Origin: Demequina capsici
Lineage (GTDB): Bacteria; Actinomycetota; Actinomycetes; Actinomycetales; Demequinaceae
DNA length: 64,000 nucleotides
NCBI RefSeq assembly: GCF_032102965.1
Contig: NZ_CP134880.1
Location: 1,488,001-1,552,000, forward strand
Reading direction: 5' to 3'
Part shown: positions 52,815 through 64,000 of the stretch, in pieces
Layout: each line of letters begins with the position of its first letter
Numbering within the stretch: position 1 is the first letter of the stretch
The notes under the pieces: model-generated
What the model saw: only the letters and a program-made list of their open reading frames with translations
What the model was told of the DNA's origin: nothing
Databases searched by the model: none
Made by a program: the position numbers and the translations under genes

Positions 52815-53798
52815 TCAATCGACCTCGATGAGGTCGGGACCGATGCCCGCCTCGGTGTCGGGGATGCCCAGCTCCTCGGCCCGTTTGTCGGCCGTCGCAA
52901 GCAGGCGCCTGATGCGTCCGGCAACGGCGTCCTTCGTCAGCGGCGGGTCCGCAAGACGGCCCAGCTCCTCAAGCGACGCGTCGCGGTGCGCCAGGCGCAG
53001 CTCCCCTGCCTCTCGCAGATGCTCGGGGACCTCGTCGCCGAGGATGTCGAACGCTCGCGCGACCCTCGCCGAGGCCGCGACGGCCGCCTGTGCGGAGCGG
53101 CGCAGGTTCGCGTCGTCGAAGTTCGCGAGCCGGTTCGCCGTCCCGCGCACCTCCCGCCGAGTGCGCTTCTCCTCCCAGTCGAGCATGGCGTCGTGCGCGC
53201 CCAGACGAGCGAGCATCTGAGCGATCGCCTCGCCATCCCTGATGACGACGCGATCGACTCCCCGCACCTCGCGGGACTTGGCGGTCACGCCCAGGCGCCG
53301 CGCGGCGCCCACGAGCGCCAGGGCGGCCTCAGGGCCCGGAGCCGTCACCTCGAGCGCTGCGGACCGTCCCGGCTCGGTCAGGGATCCGTGGGCGATGAAC
53401 GCGCCCCGCCATGCGGCCACCGTGTCCTCGACGGATCCGCCGACCACGTGCGGCGGCAGACCCCGGACGGGGCGACCGCGGTGATCCAGCAGCCCGGTCT
53501 GCCGCGCCAGCGACTCTCCGTCCTTGACCACGCGCACCACGTACCGGTTGCCCTTGCGCAGAGCACCCCCGGACACGACGATGATCTCGGAGCCCAGGTT
53601 GTGCACCTCCTGGATGAACGTACGCAGCCGGCGGGCACCGATCGCTGTGTCGAGCTCGGCCTCGATGACGATCCTGCCGGACACGATGTGCAGTCCCCCC
53701 GCGAACCGCAGCATCGTCGCTATCTCCGCCTTGCGAGCCGACACCTTGTCGACCTGCACGCGCGCGAGTTCGTCCTTCACCTTCGCCGTCAGAGCCAT
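52815..53798 (-). CDS. whiA: Sporulation/cell-division regulator WhiA
   Basis: A 327-residue DNA-binding protein with a degenerate LAGLIDADG-homing-endonuclease-like N-terminal domain ([21 protein letters not shown]-like [10 protein letters not shown]) and a C-terminal helix-turn-helix ([34 protein letters not shown]). In Streptomyces it directs sporulation septation with WhiB; in non-sporulating actinobacteria it influences division. It follows yvcK by 20 bases. The ATG at 53798 has only a weak ribosome site. Confidence 0.94.
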   Translation of the reverse strand: MALTAKVKDELARVQVDKVSARKAEIATMLRFAGGLHIVSGRIVIEAELDTAIGARRLRTFIQEVHNLGSEIIVVSGGALRKGNRYVVRVVKDGESLARQTGLLDHRGRPVRGLPPHVVGGSVEDTVAAWRGAFIAHGSLTEPGRSAALEVTAPGPEAALALVGAARRLGVTAKSREVRGVDRVVIRDGEAIAQMLARLGAHDAMLDWEEKRTRREVRGTANRLANFDDANLRRSAQAAVAASARVARAFDILGDEVPEHLREAGELRLAHRDASLEELGRLADPPLTKDAVAGRIRRLLATADKRAEELGIPDTEAGIGPDLIEVD

Positions 53799-53818
53799 GG
53801 GGACAATCGTGCCATGGG

Positions 53819-54787
53819 TCACGGAGACCGGAGTGCCCCGGGGGTCACCTTTCGCGCGGCGAGCTCGATCGCCGCTGCCAGACGGTCTGGATCGTGGCGG
53901 TCGATCGCTCCGCGCAGGCACATCTGCTCGACCACCACCGTGGTGCCCCAGCGCTCGAGCTCCTCGACGAGGCCCGGGTCCGAGGCATGCGACTCGTCCA
54001 GGACCACTGCCCCGGGCACGAAGCCGGGCGCCGCGCGCCGCAGCGCGCGCACGTCGTCGATCCGGTCCATCCCCACAGTCTCCACGTCCTCATGCGCGAT
54101 GTTCAGGGTGACGATGGTGCGGGCCGCGGCGGCCACGAGCGCTTCTGCGACAGGCGCCACCAGGAAGTGCGGAAGCACGGACGTGTACCAGCTTCCCGGT
54201 CCCAGAACGACGTGATCCGCCTCCGTGATCGCCTCGAGCGTCGCCGCCGGCACACGCGGCTGCGCAGGTTCCAGACGCAGCGACACGACCCGCCCCTCGG
54301 CGGTGGCGACCGCGACCTGGCCCCGCACGGTCCGATCCTCGTCCTGCAGGCGCATCTCCGCGACGATCTCCAGCGGCTCCAGCGCCAGAGGCAGCACGCG
54401 CCCACGAGCGTGCAGCAGCCGTGCGACCCAGTCGAGCCCCTCCACGATGTCGCCCGTGTGCTGCCAGAGGCCCGCGATGAGAAGGTTGCCGACCGCGTGT
54501 CCCTGCAGGGGACCGGTCGTCTCCAATCGAGTCTGCAGGACGTCTCTCCAGGTGCGCCCCCACGGCGTGTCCTCGCACAGCGCGCTGAGCGCCATCCGCA
54601 GGTCGCCGGGTGGCACCACATCCATCTCCGACCGCAGCCTGCCGGACGATCCGCCGTCGTCGCCCACCGTGACCACGGCCGTCAGCGAGTCGGCCACCTG
54701 GCGCAGCGCCGTCAAGGACGTGTACAGCCCATGGCCGCCGCCGAGCGCGACGAAGCTCCGCGCCGACACGTCAGCGATCCTTGTCAC
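53819..54787 (-). CDS. yvcK: YvcK/CuvA-family gluconeogenesis factor (CofD-like)
   Basis: A 322-residue protein of the CofD/YvcK family. [18 protein letters not shown] (nucleotide-sugar loop), [15 protein letters not shown] and [12 protein letters not shown] are signatures; [12 protein letters not shown] and [14 protein letters not shown] also match. Homologues bind UDP-GlcNAc and are needed for growth on gluconeogenic carbon sources and for cell shape. The rapZ-yvcK-whiA order is conserved in Gram-positives. GTG start, overlapping rapZ by 17 bases. Confidence 0.94.
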   Translation of the reverse strand: MTRIADVSARSFVALGGGHGLYTSLTALRQVADSLTAVVTVGDDGGSSGRLRSEMDVVPPGDLRMALSALCEDTPWGRTWRDVLQTRLETTGPLQGHAVGNLLIAGLWQHTGDIVEGLDWVARLLHARGRVLPLALEPLEIVAEMRLQDEDRTVRGQVAVATAEGRVVSLRLEPAQPRVPAATLEAITEADHVVLGPGSWYTSVLPHFLVAPVAEALVAAAARTIVTLNIAHEDVETVGMDRIDDVRALRRAAPGFVPGAVVLDESHASDPGLVEELERWGTTVVVEQMCLRGAIDRHDPDRLAAAIELAARKVTPGALRSP

Positions 54788-55688
54788 GGTGAGTCGTCCT
54801 CACGTCATATCCGCGAGCCTTGAGCTGCGCAGAGAGCTCCTCGGCCATGGCGACCGACCGGTGGCGGCCTCCCGTGCACCCCACCGCGATCGTCACAGAG
54901 TGCTTGTCGTGCGCGCGATAGCCTGCGAGCGCGATGTCGAGCACGCGCGCATACCCGGCAAGGAACTCCTGCGCACCGTCGGACTCGAGCACGTGCTCCC
55001 GCACGGCAGGATCCAGGCCGGTGAGCGGACGCAACTCGGGGACCCAGTGCGGGTTGCGGAGGAAGCGCACATCCGCCACGTAGTCGGCGTCGACAGGCGC
55101 GCCGTTCTTGAATCCGAACGACAGCACGTTCACATGCAGCCGTGGTGCCTCGTCGGCGAACTCCTCGGTCACCACGTCACGCAGCTGATGGACGTTGAGC
55201 CGCGAGGTGTCGATCACGAGATCCGCGCGGCCGCGCGCTGCGGCGACCGCTTCGCGCTCCCTCGCGATGCCCTCGAGGATGGTGGCATCCCGCTGCAGCG
55301 GGTGGGGTCGCCGCGCCTCCTCGAACCGCCGCACCAACGTCTCGTCGGACGCGTCGAGGAACAGGAGCCTCACATCGACGCCCCTCGCCTCGAGGTCGTC
55401 GATGACCGCCTCGAGATCCGAGAAGTAGCCGCCGCCGCGCACGTCGACCACCGTGGCGAGCCTGCGCGTCGGATCGGTCGCGACCATCGCCACGAGCGAG
55501 CCGAGCATCTGCGGCGGAAGGTTGTCGACCACATACCAGCCGAGATCGCTCAGCACCGCGGCGGCCCGCGTGCGCCCGGCACCGGACATCCCGGTGACGA
55601 TCAGCACCCTGCTGTCCCGCTGCATTCCGGACAGATCCGGGCGCGGAAGCCCCGAAGGATACGTCTCGGGCGCCGGGTCGTCCGTCAT
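54771..55688 (-). CDS. rapZ: RNase adapter / nucleotide-binding protein RapZ
   Basis: A 305-residue P-loop protein. The Walker A motif reads GMSGAGRT, with Arg in place of the usual Lys, as is common in actinobacterial members. [12 protein letters not shown] follows. The C-terminal domain has [33 protein letters not shown] and [17 protein letters not shown]. In E. coli RapZ senses glucosamine 6-phosphate and steers RNase E; the actinobacterial role is less clear. ATG overlaps the uvrC stop. Confidence 0.94.
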   Translation of the reverse strand: MTDDPAPETYPSGLPRPDLSGMQRDSRVLIVTGMSGAGRTRAAAVLSDLGWYVVDNLPPQMLGSLVAMVATDPTRRLATVVDVRGGGYFSDLEAVIDDLEARGVDVRLLFLDASDETLVRRFEEARRPHPLQRDATILEGIAREREAVAAARGRADLVIDTSRLNVHQLRDVVTEEFADEAPRLHVNVLSFGFKNGAPVDADYVADVRFLRNPHWVPELRPLTGLDPAVREHVLESDGAQEFLAGYARVLDIALAGYRAHDKHSVTIAVGCTGGRHRSVAMAEELSAQLKARGYDVRTTHRDKDR

Positions 55689-57568
55689 GCCTCCAGCATG
55701 CCATCGGTGCCGTGCAGGGCGGCGTGAATCGCCGACGCGAGCTGGTCGCCCACGCCCGGCACCATCGCGATCTGCTCGACGCTCGCCTGACGCAGCCGGG
55801 CGAGCGAACCGAAGTGCGTGACCAGCGACCTCGCCCGCGCCGGTCCCACGCCAGGGATCTCGTCGAGCGCGGACGCAGTCATCGCCTTCCCCCGCTTGCG
55901 GCGATGCGCGGTGATCGCGAAGCGGTGCGCCTCGTCCCTCACGCGCTGCAGGAGGTACAGCGGCTCTGAGCCACGCGGCAGGATCACCGGGAACTCCTCC
56001 CCCGGCACCCACACCTCCTCGAGGCGCTTCGCAAGCCCCACGAGCGCTACGTCGTCGATGCCCAGACGGGCGAGCACGCGTCTTGCGGCCTCCACCTGCG
56101 GCAGCCCGCCGTCGACCACGACGAGCTGCGGCGGGTACGCGAAGCGGGACGACTCGCGCTCGTCCGGTGGCAGCTGACGCTCCTCCAGGAGACGGGCGAA
56201 CCTCCGCGACAGGACCTCATCCATCGCTGCGGTGTCATCGGCCGCGTCCCGCACGATGAACTGCCGATACTCCGCCTTGCGCGGCAAGGCGTCCTCGAAG
56301 ACCACCATGGACCCCGCCATGTTGGTCCCCTGCGTGTGCGAGATGTCATAGCACTCGATCCTCAGGGGCGCCTCCGCCATGCCGAGCGCCTCCTGCAGCT
56401 CCTGCAGCGCGGCGGATCGGCTGGTCAGGTCCGAGGCCCGCTTGAGTCGATGCTGATCGAGCACCTGCTGGGCGTTCTGGCGCCCCGTGGCCGCCAGCTC
56501 CGCCTTCTTGCCACGGGCCGGCGTGCGCAGGGACACCTTCGCGCCACGCACCCCGGCGAGCCACTCCGACAGCGGCGAGGCGTCCTCGGGAAGCGCCGGG
56601 ACGAGGACCTCTGGCGGGATGTCGGCGGGCTCCACGCCGCCGTATGCCTCCTGCACCAGCTGCGTCACCAGCTGCGCCGGGGTGAGCGGCTCCGGCTTGT
56701 CGACGACCCAGCCGCGCTCGCCTGCGATACGCCCGTCGCGCACGTGGAATACGTGCGCCGACGCCTCCAGGTCCTCGTCGATGAGGCTGAAGATGTCCGC
56801 GTCGGTTCCAGGCGACAGGACGATCGCGTTGCGTTCCAGGACGCTCTGCAACGCCTGCAGACGGTCGCGGGCACGGGCGGCCACCTCGAACTCCTCCCGA
56901 GCGGCAGCGTCCTCCATCTGGCGCGTGAGGTCGCGGATGAGGGGCTTCGCATCACCGCCGAGCACCTGGCAGACCCGTTCCGCGATCTCCCGGTGCTCGT
57001 CTGCGCTCACCCGCCCGACACAGGGCGCCGCGCACTTGTCGATGTAGCCGAGCAGGCATGGACGGCCCTGCCTCTCCGCCTTGCGGAACACCGCGGAGGA
57101 GCACGTGCGCATGGGGAGCACGTTCAGCAGCGTGTCGACGGTCTCGCGGATCGCCCAGGCCTTGGCGTAAGGCCCGAAGTAGCGCACGCCCTTGCGGCGC
57201 TCACCTCGCATGACCTGCATGCGCGGGAACTGCTCGTTCATGGTGACCGCGAGGAATGGATACGACTTGTCGTCACGGAACACCACGTTGAAGCGTGGGT
57301 CGTACTCCTTGATCCAGGTGTGCTCGAGGATCAGCGCCTCGACCTCGTTGCGCACGACCGTCCACTCGACGGATGCCGCGGTCGTCACCATCGCCCTGGT
57401 GCGCGGGTGAAGCCGTTCGAGCGGCTGGAAGTAGTTCTGAAGCCGGGCACGGAGGCTCTTCGCCTTGCCCACGTAGACGACGCGACCATGCGGGTCGCGG
57501 AAGCGGTAGACACCAGGCCGCGCCGGGATCGTCCCGGTCGCGGGCCGGTACTCCGCGGGGTTCGTCAC
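55685..57568 (-). CDS. uvrC: Excinuclease ABC subunit C
   Basis: A 627-residue dual-incision nuclease of nucleotide excision repair. The GIY-YIG domain ([20 protein letters not shown], residues about 18-95) makes the 3' cut. A UVR motif near residue 205 ([22 protein letters not shown]) binds UvrB. An RNase H-like domain with [20 protein letters not shown] (5' cut) and a tandem HhH ([19 protein letters not shown]) complete it. GTG start, 9 bases after uvrA. Confidence 0.97.
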   Translation of the reverse strand: MTNPAEYRPATGTIPARPGVYRFRDPHGRVVYVGKAKSLRARLQNYFQPLERLHPRTRAMVTTAASVEWTVVRNEVEALILEHTWIKEYDPRFNVVFRDDKSYPFLAVTMNEQFPRMQVMRGERRKGVRYFGPYAKAWAIRETVDTLLNVLPMRTCSSAVFRKAERQGRPCLLGYIDKCAAPCVGRVSADEHREIAERVCQVLGGDAKPLIRDLTRQMEDAAAREEFEVAARARDRLQALQSVLERNAIVLSPGTDADIFSLIDEDLEASAHVFHVRDGRIAGERGWVVDKPEPLTPAQLVTQLVQEAYGGVEPADIPPEVLVPALPEDASPLSEWLAGVRGAKVSLRTPARGKKAELAATGRQNAQQVLDQHRLKRASDLTSRSAALQELQEALGMAEAPLRIECYDISHTQGTNMAGSMVVFEDALPRKAEYRQFIVRDAADDTAAMDEVLSRRFARLLEERQLPPDERESSRFAYPPQLVVVDGGLPQVEAARRVLARLGIDDVALVGLAKRLEEVWVPGEEFPVILPRGSEPLYLLQRVRDEAHRFAITAHRRKRGKAMTASALDEIPGVGPARARSLVTHFGSLARLRQASVEQIAMVPGVGDQLASAIHAALHGTDGMLEA

Positions 57569-57577
57569 GGCGCCAGC

Positions 57578-60418
57578 CTACGCGGGGACGCCCGAGCCGA
57601 GGATCTCCGCGAGGAACCTGCCCGTGTGGCTCGACTCGATGCCCGCGACCTGCTCGGGCGTGCCCTCGGCGACGACCATGCCGCCACCGGAGCCGCCTTC
57701 CGGTCCCATGTCGATCACCCAGTCCGCCGACTTGATCACATCCAGGTTGTGCTCGATGACGACGACGGTGTTGCCCTTGTCCACCAGCCCCTGCAGGACC
57801 GCGAGGAGCTTGCGCACGTCCTCGAAGTGAAGTCCCGTCGTCGGCTCGTCGAGCACGTAGACGGTGCGACCGGTCGAGCGTCGTTGCAGCTCAGAGGCGA
57901 GCTTCACCCGCTGCGCCTCGCCGCCTGAGAGCGTGGGCGCGGGCTGGCCGAGCCTCACGTAGCCGAGCCCGACGTCCACCAGGGTCCGCAGGTGGCGCGA
58001 GATGGCGGGGATCGCCTCGAAGAAGTCCGCGGCCTCCTCGATCGGCATGTCGAGCACATCCGCCACGGTCCTGCCCTTGAAGTGCACCTCGAGCGTCTCG
58101 CGGTTGTAGCGCGCGCCTTTGCACACCTCGCACGGCACGTACACGTCCGGCAGGAAGTTCATCTCGATCTTCAGAGTGCCGTCGCCCGCGCAGGACTCGC
58201 ATCGGCCGCCCTTGACGTTGAAGGAGAATCGGCCCGGGCCGTAGCCGCGGACCTTGGCCTCCGTCGTGTCGGCGAAGAGCTTGCGCACCTTGTCCCACAC
58301 ACCCGTGTACGTCGCCGGGTTCGACCGTGGGGTACGCCCGATGGGCCCCTGGTCCACGTGCACGATCTTGTCCAGGTGCTCGGTTCCCGTGATGCGCGTA
58401 TGCCTGCCGGCCACCTGACGCGCGTGATTCAACGTGTTGGCGAGGCTCGTGTACAGGATCGAGTTCACGAGCGTCGATTTGCCCGAGCCCGATACGCCCG
58501 TGACGGCGGTCAGCACTCCGAGGGGGAAGGAGACATCGATGCCGCGCAGGTTGTTCTCGCGCGCGCCGACGACCGTCACCGCACGACCTTCCCTCAGGCT
58601 CCGCCGCTCGGACGGCGCCTCGATCGAGCGCCTGCCGGACACGTAAGCGCCCGTGATCGACCGTTCGTTCGTGAGAAGTCCCTCGTATGTACCGGAGTAC
58701 ACGACCTCTCCCCCGTGCTCGCCCGCACCCGGGCCCACGTCGACCACCCAGTCCGCGGTGCGAATCGTGTCCTCGTCGTGCTCCACGACGATGAGCGTGT
58801 TGCCCAGGTCGCGCAGGCGCGTGAGAGTGTCGATCAGCCGGCGGTTGTCGCGCTGGTGCAGTCCGATGCTCGGCTCATCGAGCACGTAGAGGACGCCGAC
58901 GAGGCCCGATCCGATCTGCGTGGCGAGCCTGATGCGCTGAGCCTCGCCTCCCGACAACGTGCCCGCGGCGCGGGACATCGTCAGGTAGTCGAGCCCCACG
59001 TCGAGCAGGAACCCGAGGCGCGCATCGATCTCCTTCAGCACCTGGACCGCGATCGCTCGGCCGCGGTCGTCGAGCTCCGCGGTCGTGATGAACTGCTTCG
59101 CGTCCGCGATCGACATGTCGCACACCTCGGCGATCGACATCCCGCCGATCGTGACCGCGAGGACCTCGGGCTTGAGGCGCGCACCCCTGCAGACCGGGCA
59201 GGGCACCTCGCGCATGTACGCCTCGTACTTCTCGCGCGAGAACTCCGACTCCGTCTGCTCATGCAGGCGCTCGAGCCACGTGATCACGCCCTCGAAGCCG
59301 GTGGTGTACTGGCGTTCACGACCGAACCGGTTCTTGAATCGGACGTGGACCTGGTAGTCCTTGCCCTTCAGGATCGCGTCGCGCGCGTCCTTCGGCAGCT
59401 CCTGCCACGGCTGGTCGAGCGAGAATCCCAGCTCATCTGCGAGCGCTGCAACGGTGCGGCCGAAGTACTCGGAGGACGTCTGCGCCCACGGTGCCACCGC
59501 ACCCTCGTTGAGGCTCGCCGTCGGGTCGGGAACCACGAGTTCGGGATCGACCTCGAGGCGGACTCCGATGCCCGTGCACTCCGGGCAGGCGCCGTAGGGC
59601 GCGTTGAACGAGAAGGTGCGAGGCTCCATCTCCTCGAGGGCGAGCACGTGGTCGTTCGGGCACGCGCGCTTCTCGCTGTACCGCCGAGCCGGCAGCTCAC
59701 CATCCACAGGGTCGATGACGACGAGCCCATCGGCGATCCGCAACGCCGTCTCGACGGAGTCCGCGAGCCGCTGCCGTACGCCGTCCCGTGCCACGAGGCG
59801 GTCCACGACCACCTCGATGTCGTGCTTGAGCTTCTTCTCAAGCTGGGGCGGCTCGGTCAGCTGCACCGTCTCGCCGTCGACTCGCGCACGCGCGAAGCCC
59901 TGCTGCTGCAGCTCCTCGAAGAGATCCTGATACTCGCCCTTGCGTCCGCGCACGACGGGCGCGAGCACCTGATAGCGGGTGCCTTCCGGCAGCGCGAGCA
60001 CGGAGTCCACGATCTGCTGCGGCGTCTGAGACCTGATCTCCTCACCGCAGATCGGGCAATGAGGAGTACCGACGCGCGCGTAGAGCAGACGCAGGTAGTC
60101 GTACACCTCGGTGATGGTCCCCACTGTCGAACGCGGGTTGCGGTTCGTCGACTTCTGATCGATCGACACCGCCGGCGAGAGTCCCTCGATGAAGTCGACG
60201 TCGGGCTTGTCCATCTGCCCGAGGAACTGACGCGCATACGCGCTGAGCGACTCCACGTACCGCCGCTGCCCCTCCGCGAAGATCGTGTCGAAGGCCAGGG
60301 ACGACTTGCCCGATCCCGACAGCCCTGAGAAGACGATCAGCGCGTCCCGGGGAAGGTCCAGATCGACGCCTTTGAGGTTGTGCTCGCGCGCTCCGCGCAC
60401 CAGGATCCGGTCATTCAC
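57578..60418 (-). CDS. uvrA: Excinuclease ABC subunit A
   Basis: A 946-residue damage-recognition ATPase with two ABC units. Walker A is GLSGSGKSS at 32-40 and [11 protein letters not shown] near 650; signature sequences TLSGGEAQR occur in both halves. Zinc Cys pairs lie in CPVCRGARL and [17 protein letters not shown]. It works with UvrB and UvrC, both encoded in this window. GTG start giving [15 protein letters not shown]. Confidence 0.98.
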   Translation of the reverse strand: MNDRILVRGAREHNLKGVDLDLPRDALIVFSGLSGSGKSSLAFDTIFAEGQRRYVESLSAYARQFLGQMDKPDVDFIEGLSPAVSIDQKSTNRNPRSTVGTITEVYDYLRLLYARVGTPHCPICGEEIRSQTPQQIVDSVLALPEGTRYQVLAPVVRGRKGEYQDLFEELQQQGFARARVDGETVQLTEPPQLEKKLKHDIEVVVDRLVARDGVRQRLADSVETALRIADGLVVIDPVDGELPARRYSEKRACPNDHVLALEEMEPRTFSFNAPYGACPECTGIGVRLEVDPELVVPDPTASLNEGAVAPWAQTSSEYFGRTVAALADELGFSLDQPWQELPKDARDAILKGKDYQVHVRFKNRFGRERQYTTGFEGVITWLERLHEQTESEFSREKYEAYMREVPCPVCRGARLKPEVLAVTIGGMSIAEVCDMSIADAKQFITTAELDDRGRAIAVQVLKEIDARLGFLLDVGLDYLTMSRAAGTLSGGEAQRIRLATQIGSGLVGVLYVLDEPSIGLHQRDNRRLIDTLTRLRDLGNTLIVVEHDEDTIRTADWVVDVGPGAGEHGGEVVYSGTYEGLLTNERSITGAYVSGRRSIEAPSERRSLREGRAVTVVGARENNLRGIDVSFPLGVLTAVTGVSGSGKSTLVNSILYTSLANTLNHARQVAGRHTRITGTEHLDKIVHVDQGPIGRTPRSNPATYTGVWDKVRKLFADTTEAKVRGYGPGRFSFNVKGGRCESCAGDGTLKIEMNFLPDVYVPCEVCKGARYNRETLEVHFKGRTVADVLDMPIEEAADFFEAIPAISRHLRTLVDVGLGYVRLGQPAPTLSGGEAQRVKLASELQRRSTGRTVYVLDEPTTGLHFEDVRKLLAVLQGLVDKGNTVVVIEHNLDVIKSADWVIDMGPEGGSGGGMVVAEGTPEQVAGIESSHTGRFLAEILGSGVPA

Positions 60419-60528
60419 ACGGCAATGCTACGCGCCCCGGCATCGAACACTTGTTCGATGCGCCGGAGTGTCGCGCCGCCGGGAGCGTCGGCACCTGCTC
60501 GACCGACCTTCACGGCACAATGGCGGGC

Positions 60529-60810
60529 ATGACGATGTGGGCGATCCAGTACGGGTACGACAGCAGCCAGGCTGAGCAGATGGCCGCGGTGCGGCCCAGC
60601 CATCGCGCGTATCTGGCCGCGTTGATGGACGCGGGCTCCATGCTCGCGTTCGGCCGCTTCGACGACGAGCTCGAGCCGGGGGCGATCCTCCTTGCGGAGG
60701 CTGACTCGCGTGACGCGGTAGACGCCTTGCTCGCTGAGGACCCGTACCAGGTGCACGGACTTGTCGCCAGCTGCTCGGTGCGCCCGTGGGCGGGAGCGGT
60801 CAGGGGCTGA
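60529..60810 (+). CDS. YciI-like (dimeric alpha/beta barrel) protein
   Basis: A 93-residue protein with a YCII fold. It starts MTMWAIQYGYDSSQAEQMAA; RPSHRAYLAALMDAGSMLAFGRF contains the conserved His, and DAVDALLAEDPYQVHGL the conserved Asp-Pro-Tyr. YciI proteins are thought to be small enzymes or binding proteins; function unproven. Three in-frame ATG codons (60520, 60529, 60535) are possible. It is divergent from uvrA across 110 bases. Confidence 0.85.
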   Translation: MTMWAIQYGYDSSQAEQMAAVRPSHRAYLAALMDAGSMLAFGRFDDELEPGAILLAEADSRDAVDALLAEDPYQVHGLVASCSVRPWAGAVRG

Positions 60811-60822
60811 CGGTCCCGACCG

Positions 60823-61875
60823 TCACTCCTTCGTGCCTGCGTCCTCGTCGCTGCCGTCACGCACCTCGACCGACGGGTCTGCAAGCGGGTCATGCAGGTG
60901 TGCGCCTGTGCGCTTGGACATGATCATCGATGCTGCGGCGGCCACGCCGAGCACGATGACGATCACGCCGAGCGACAGCCAGGTCGACGGCACCGGGACC
61001 TCCTCCATGGGCATGCCACCGTTGATGAACGGCAGCGAGTTGCCATGCAAGGCCTCGAGGATCATCTTGACGCCGATGAACCCGAGCACCACTGCCAACC
61101 CGTACGACAGGTAGATCAGCCTTGTGAGCAGCCCCTCGACGACGAAGAAGAGCTGCCTCAGCCCCAGCAGCGCGAAGGCGTTCGCGGTGAAGACGATGTA
61201 CGGGTCCTGGGTGAGGCCGAAGATCGCCGGGATGGAGTCGAGGGCGAACATCACGTCGGTGGAACCGAGCGCGATGATGACGAGCAGGAGCGGTGTCATC
61301 ATGCGGACGCCGTGCTCGCGCACGAGCACCTTCGTGCCCCGGTACCCATCGGTCACAGGCATGGCGCGCCGCACCAGCCGGATGAACGCGTTCTCCTTGT
61401 ACTCGACCTCACCCTCCTCCGCACCGCCGCCCCTGCCGATCACGACCGCGGTGTAGATGAGGAATGCGCCGAACAGGAAGAAGACCCAGTGGAAGGCGGC
61501 CAGCGCGGCCGCGCCGGCGGCGATGAACGCTCCGCGGAAGACGAGCGCGAGTGCGATCCCGATGAGGAGCACCCGCTCACGCAGTCGTGGAGGCACTGCG
61601 AACCGCGTCAGGATCACGAGGAACACGAAGAGGTTGTCGACGGACAGCGACTCCTCGGTCACGTAGCCCGCGAGGAACTGCGCGCCCTTGTCGGGAGTCG
61701 ACCACCACCAGAAGCTCGCGCCGAAGATCAGGGCCAATGCGATGTAGAACAGCGACCACCGCACTGACTCCTTGAAGGTGGGCACGTGCGGGCGACCGAC
61801 CACCACCATGAGGTCGAAGACGAACATGCCGACGATGCCGGCGAGCGTGATGGTCCAGACGAGGGGCGACTCCAC
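60823..61875 (-). CDS. TerC-family integral membrane protein
   Basis: A 350-residue protein with seven or more helices. TEESLSVDNLFVFLVIL and IALGSTDVMFALDSIPAIFGLTQDPYIVFTANAFALLGLR hold the conserved acidic residues of TerC/Alx proteins, which are linked to tellurite resistance or to manganese export. The C-terminal tail of about 40 residues is acidic and disordered-looking. GTG start 26 bases after uvrB, so it is probably co-transcribed with it. No yybP-ykoY-type riboswitch is visible in that short gap. Confidence 0.92.
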   Translation of the reverse strand: MESPLVWTITLAGIVGMFVFDLMVVVGRPHVPTFKESVRWSLFYIALALIFGASFWWWSTPDKGAQFLAGYVTEESLSVDNLFVFLVILTRFAVPPRLRERVLLIGIALALVFRGAFIAAGAAALAAFHWVFFLFGAFLIYTAVVIGRGGGAEEGEVEYKENAFIRLVRRAMPVTDGYRGTKVLVREHGVRMMTPLLLVIIALGSTDVMFALDSIPAIFGLTQDPYIVFTANAFALLGLRQLFFVVEGLLTRLIYLSYGLAVVLGFIGVKMILEALHGNSLPFINGGMPMEEVPVPSTWLSLGVIVIVLGVAAAASMIMSKRTGAHLHDPLADPSVEVRDGSDEDAGTKE

Positions 61876-61901
61876 CCGATCATCCTAGGGGCGGGCGTTG
61901 C

Positions 61902-63959
61902 TCATCCTGCGGCGAGCATGCCTCTGAGCTCTTTCTTCAGCTCGCCGATCTCGTCACGCAGCCTGGCGGCGAGCTCGAACTGGAGCTCGGATGCGGCCGC
62001 GCGCATCTGCTCCGACAGGTCCTCGATGAGCTGCGCGAGATCCTCTGCCGGGCGCTCGCGATGCCGAGGGTCGACCGTCGCGGGGGTGGGCGCCTTCGCC
62101 CGTGCTTCCTGGAGGGTCTGCGCGGTGTCCGCCTCCTCGCGGGCGAGCATCTCCGTGATATCGCCGATCCGCTTGCGAAGCGGGGTCGGATCGATCCCCT
62201 TTTCCGTGTTGTAGGCGACCTGGATCTCCCGGCGACGGTTCGTCTCATCGATCGCGGTCGCCATCGAGTCGGTGATCGTGTCCGCATACATGTGGACCTC
62301 GCCCGACACGTTGCGCGCCGCTCGACCGATCGTCTGGATGAGCGACGTGCCGGACCTCAGGAAGCCTTCCTTGTCAGCGTCGAGGATGGACACGAGCGAC
62401 ACCTCGGGCAGGTCGAGGCCCTCGCGCAGCAGGTTGATGCCCACGAGCACGTCGAACCGTCCACGTCGCAGCTCGCGCAGCAGCTCGACTCGGCGCAGCG
62501 TGTCCACGTCCGAGTGAAGGTACTCGACCCGCACCTCACGATCCGAGAGGTACTCGGTCAGATCCTCCGCCATCTTCTTCGTGAGCGTCGTCACGAGCAC
62601 ACGCTCGTCGCGCTCGACCCGTGCACGGATCTCCTCCAGCAGGTCGTCGATCTGCCCCTCGGTGGGCTTCACGACAATCTTCGGGTCCACGAGCCCGGTG
62701 GGACGGATGATCTGCTCGACAGCACCGTCCGCACGCTCCAGCTCGTACCGTCCAGGGGTCGCAGACAGATATACGGTCTGACCTACGCGCTCCTGGAACT
62801 CGTTCCACTTCAGCGGCCGGTTGTCCAGCGCCGACGGCAGGCGGAAGCCGTGATCGACCAGTGTCCGCTTCCTCGACGCGTCGCCCTCGTACATGGCTCC
62901 GATCTGCGGCACCGTCACATGCGACTCGTCGATCACGAGCAGGAAGTCGTCGGGGAAGTAGTCGAGCAGAGTGTGGGGCGGCGTACCGGCCTCCCTCTGC
63001 TCGATATGACGCGAATAGTTCTCGATTCCCGAGCAGGTGCCGACCGACCGCATCATCTCGAGATCGAAGGTGGTCCTCATCTTGAGACGCTGGGCCTCGA
63101 GCAGCTTGTTCTGACGCTCGAGCTCCTGCAGGCGCTCGTCCAGCTCGATCTCGATGGTGCTGATCGCGGTCCGCATCCGCTCCTCGCTCGCCACGTAGTG
63201 GGAGGCAGGGAAGAGGTGGACCTGCTCACGGCGCTCGACCACCTCCCCGGTGAGGGGATGCAGCGTGTAGAGCGCCTCGACCTCGTCCCCGAACATCTCG
63301 ATACGGATGGCGAGCTCCTCGTAGACGGGGATGATCTCCACCGTGTCCCCGCGCACACGGAACGTGCCGCGCGTGAACGCGAGATCGTTGCGCGAGTACT
63401 GCATCTGCACGAACTCGCGCAGGAGCGAGTCGCGGTCGACCACGTCGCCGACTGCGAGCGTCACCATCCCTTGGATGTACTCCTCGGGCGTGCCGAGGCC
63501 GTAGATGCATGACACCGACGAGACCACGACGACGTCACGCCTGGTGAGCAGCGAATTGGTCGCGGAGTATCTCAACCGCTCGACCTCCTCGTTGATCGAG
63601 GAGTCCTTCTCGATGAAGGTGTCGGTCTGCGGGACGTACGCCTCGGGCTGGTAGTAGTCGTAGTAACTCACGAAGTACTCGACCGCGTTCTGCGGAAGCA
63701 GGTCGCGGAACTCGTTCGCCAGCTGGGCCGCGAGGGTCTTGTTGTGCGCCATCACCAGCGTGGGCCTCTGGAGCCGTTCGACGAGCCAAGCGGTGGTGGC
63801 CGACTTGCCGGTGCCTGTGGCACCGAGCAGGACCACGTCCTGCTCGCCCGCCTCGATGCGTCGCGCGAGCTCATCGATGGCCTTGGGCTGGTCACCGGAC
63901 GGCTGATACTCCGAGATGACCTTGAAGGGATGGTCAGCTCTGCGAAGGTCGGGACTCAT
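61902..63959 (-). CDS. uvrB: Excinuclease ABC subunit B
   Basis: A 685-residue DNA helicase-like repair subunit. Walker A is GATGTGKS at 46-53; the beta-hairpin region follows with [12 protein letters not shown] and [16 protein letters not shown]. Helicase motifs V and VI include [14 protein letters not shown] and QTIGRAARN. The C-terminal UVR motif ([20 protein letters not shown]) binds UvrC. ATG at 63959, leaving 41 bases of upstream sequence in the window. Confidence 0.98.
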   Translation of the reverse strand: MSPDLRRADHPFKVISEYQPSGDQPKAIDELARRIEAGEQDVVLLGATGTGKSATTAWLVERLQRPTLVMAHNKTLAAQLANEFRDLLPQNAVEYFVSYYDYYQPEAYVPQTDTFIEKDSSINEEVERLRYSATNSLLTRRDVVVVSSVSCIYGLGTPEEYIQGMVTLAVGDVVDRDSLLREFVQMQYSRNDLAFTRGTFRVRGDTVEIIPVYEELAIRIEMFGDEVEALYTLHPLTGEVVERREQVHLFPASHYVASEERMRTAISTIEIELDERLQELERQNKLLEAQRLKMRTTFDLEMMRSVGTCSGIENYSRHIEQREAGTPPHTLLDYFPDDFLLVIDESHVTVPQIGAMYEGDASRKRTLVDHGFRLPSALDNRPLKWNEFQERVGQTVYLSATPGRYELERADGAVEQIIRPTGLVDPKIVVKPTEGQIDDLLEEIRARVERDERVLVTTLTKKMAEDLTEYLSDREVRVEYLHSDVDTLRRVELLRELRRGRFDVLVGINLLREGLDLPEVSLVSILDADKEGFLRSGTSLIQTIGRAARNVSGEVHMYADTITDSMATAIDETNRRREIQVAYNTEKGIDPTPLRKRIGDITEMLAREEADTAQTLQEARAKAPTPATVDPRHRERPAEDLAQLIEDLSEQMRAAASELQFELAARLRDEIGELKKELRGMLAAG

Positions 63960-64000
63960 GCCCCTACGGTACGCCGACGGGCTGACACGACCTCAGCCCG

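Overview
The window is a high-GC actinobacterial chromosome segment, most likely from the Micrococcales (a Demequina- or Cellulomonas-like organism). The evidence is the gene set and order: uvrB-terC-uvrA-uvrC-rapZ-yvcK-whiA-gap-pgk-tpiA-secG-rbpA, tkt-pgi-zwf-opcA-pgl, and ctaB-xerD-parA-scpA-scpB-rluB-aroH-tyrA-cmk-plsC-der. The presence of RbpA, WhiA and OpcA, frequent GTG starts and leaderless promoters agree with this. The placement is by recognition of families and synteny, not by a database search.

Layout. 1-510: the 5' part of a membrane protein gene that runs off the left edge. 716-5301: an aminotransferase, then a three-gene carbohydrate ABC importer (lipoprotein plus two permeases, no ATPase) behind a near-consensus promoter. 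5308-14428: independent accessory genes, namely a TfoX-like protein, a secreted M6 metalloprotease, a DUF2231 membrane protein, a P1-family self-processing peptidase, a DUF1801 protein, a secreted repeat protein, an ArsR-SRPBCC pair, a small SH3-like protein and an rRNA-methyltransferase-like protein.

14513-26115 looks like a stack of decayed integrative elements at a tRNA-Pro gene. Copies of the tRNA 3' end lie at about 14544, 16077 and 20703. The intact tRNA-Pro(GGG) is at 25951-26024, and the 5' half of a second, disrupted tRNA-Pro is at 26045-26115. The intervals carry, in order: DNA polymerase IV; a DUF1778/GNAT toxin-antitoxin pair, an SRPBCC protein and an AbiE-type toxin-antitoxin pair; then a LysR regulator, two aldo/keto reductases, an integrase fragment and a broken IS3-family element. 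This is the most interesting region of the window.

26178-32463: two tandem paralogous membrane diguanylate cyclases, a deaminase-like enzyme, an MFS transporter, an alpha/beta hydrolase and a glycerophosphodiesterase. 32467-41709 (minus): one long, tightly overlapping operon joining heme biosynthesis, site-specific recombination, chromosome segregation, aromatic amino acid synthesis, nucleotide and lipid metabolism and ribosome assembly. 41905-48728 (plus): pentose-phosphate genes joined by four-base overlaps; no transaldolase gene is present between tkt and pgi. 48811-63959: mainly minus-strand core genes for transcription (rbpA), export (secG), glycolysis (tpiA, pgk, gap), cell-division and carbon regulation (whiA, yvcK, rapZ) and nucleotide excision repair (uvrC, uvrA, uvrB), with a YciI-like protein and a TerC protein between uvrA and uvrB. 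No CRISPR array, rRNA or replication origin was seen.
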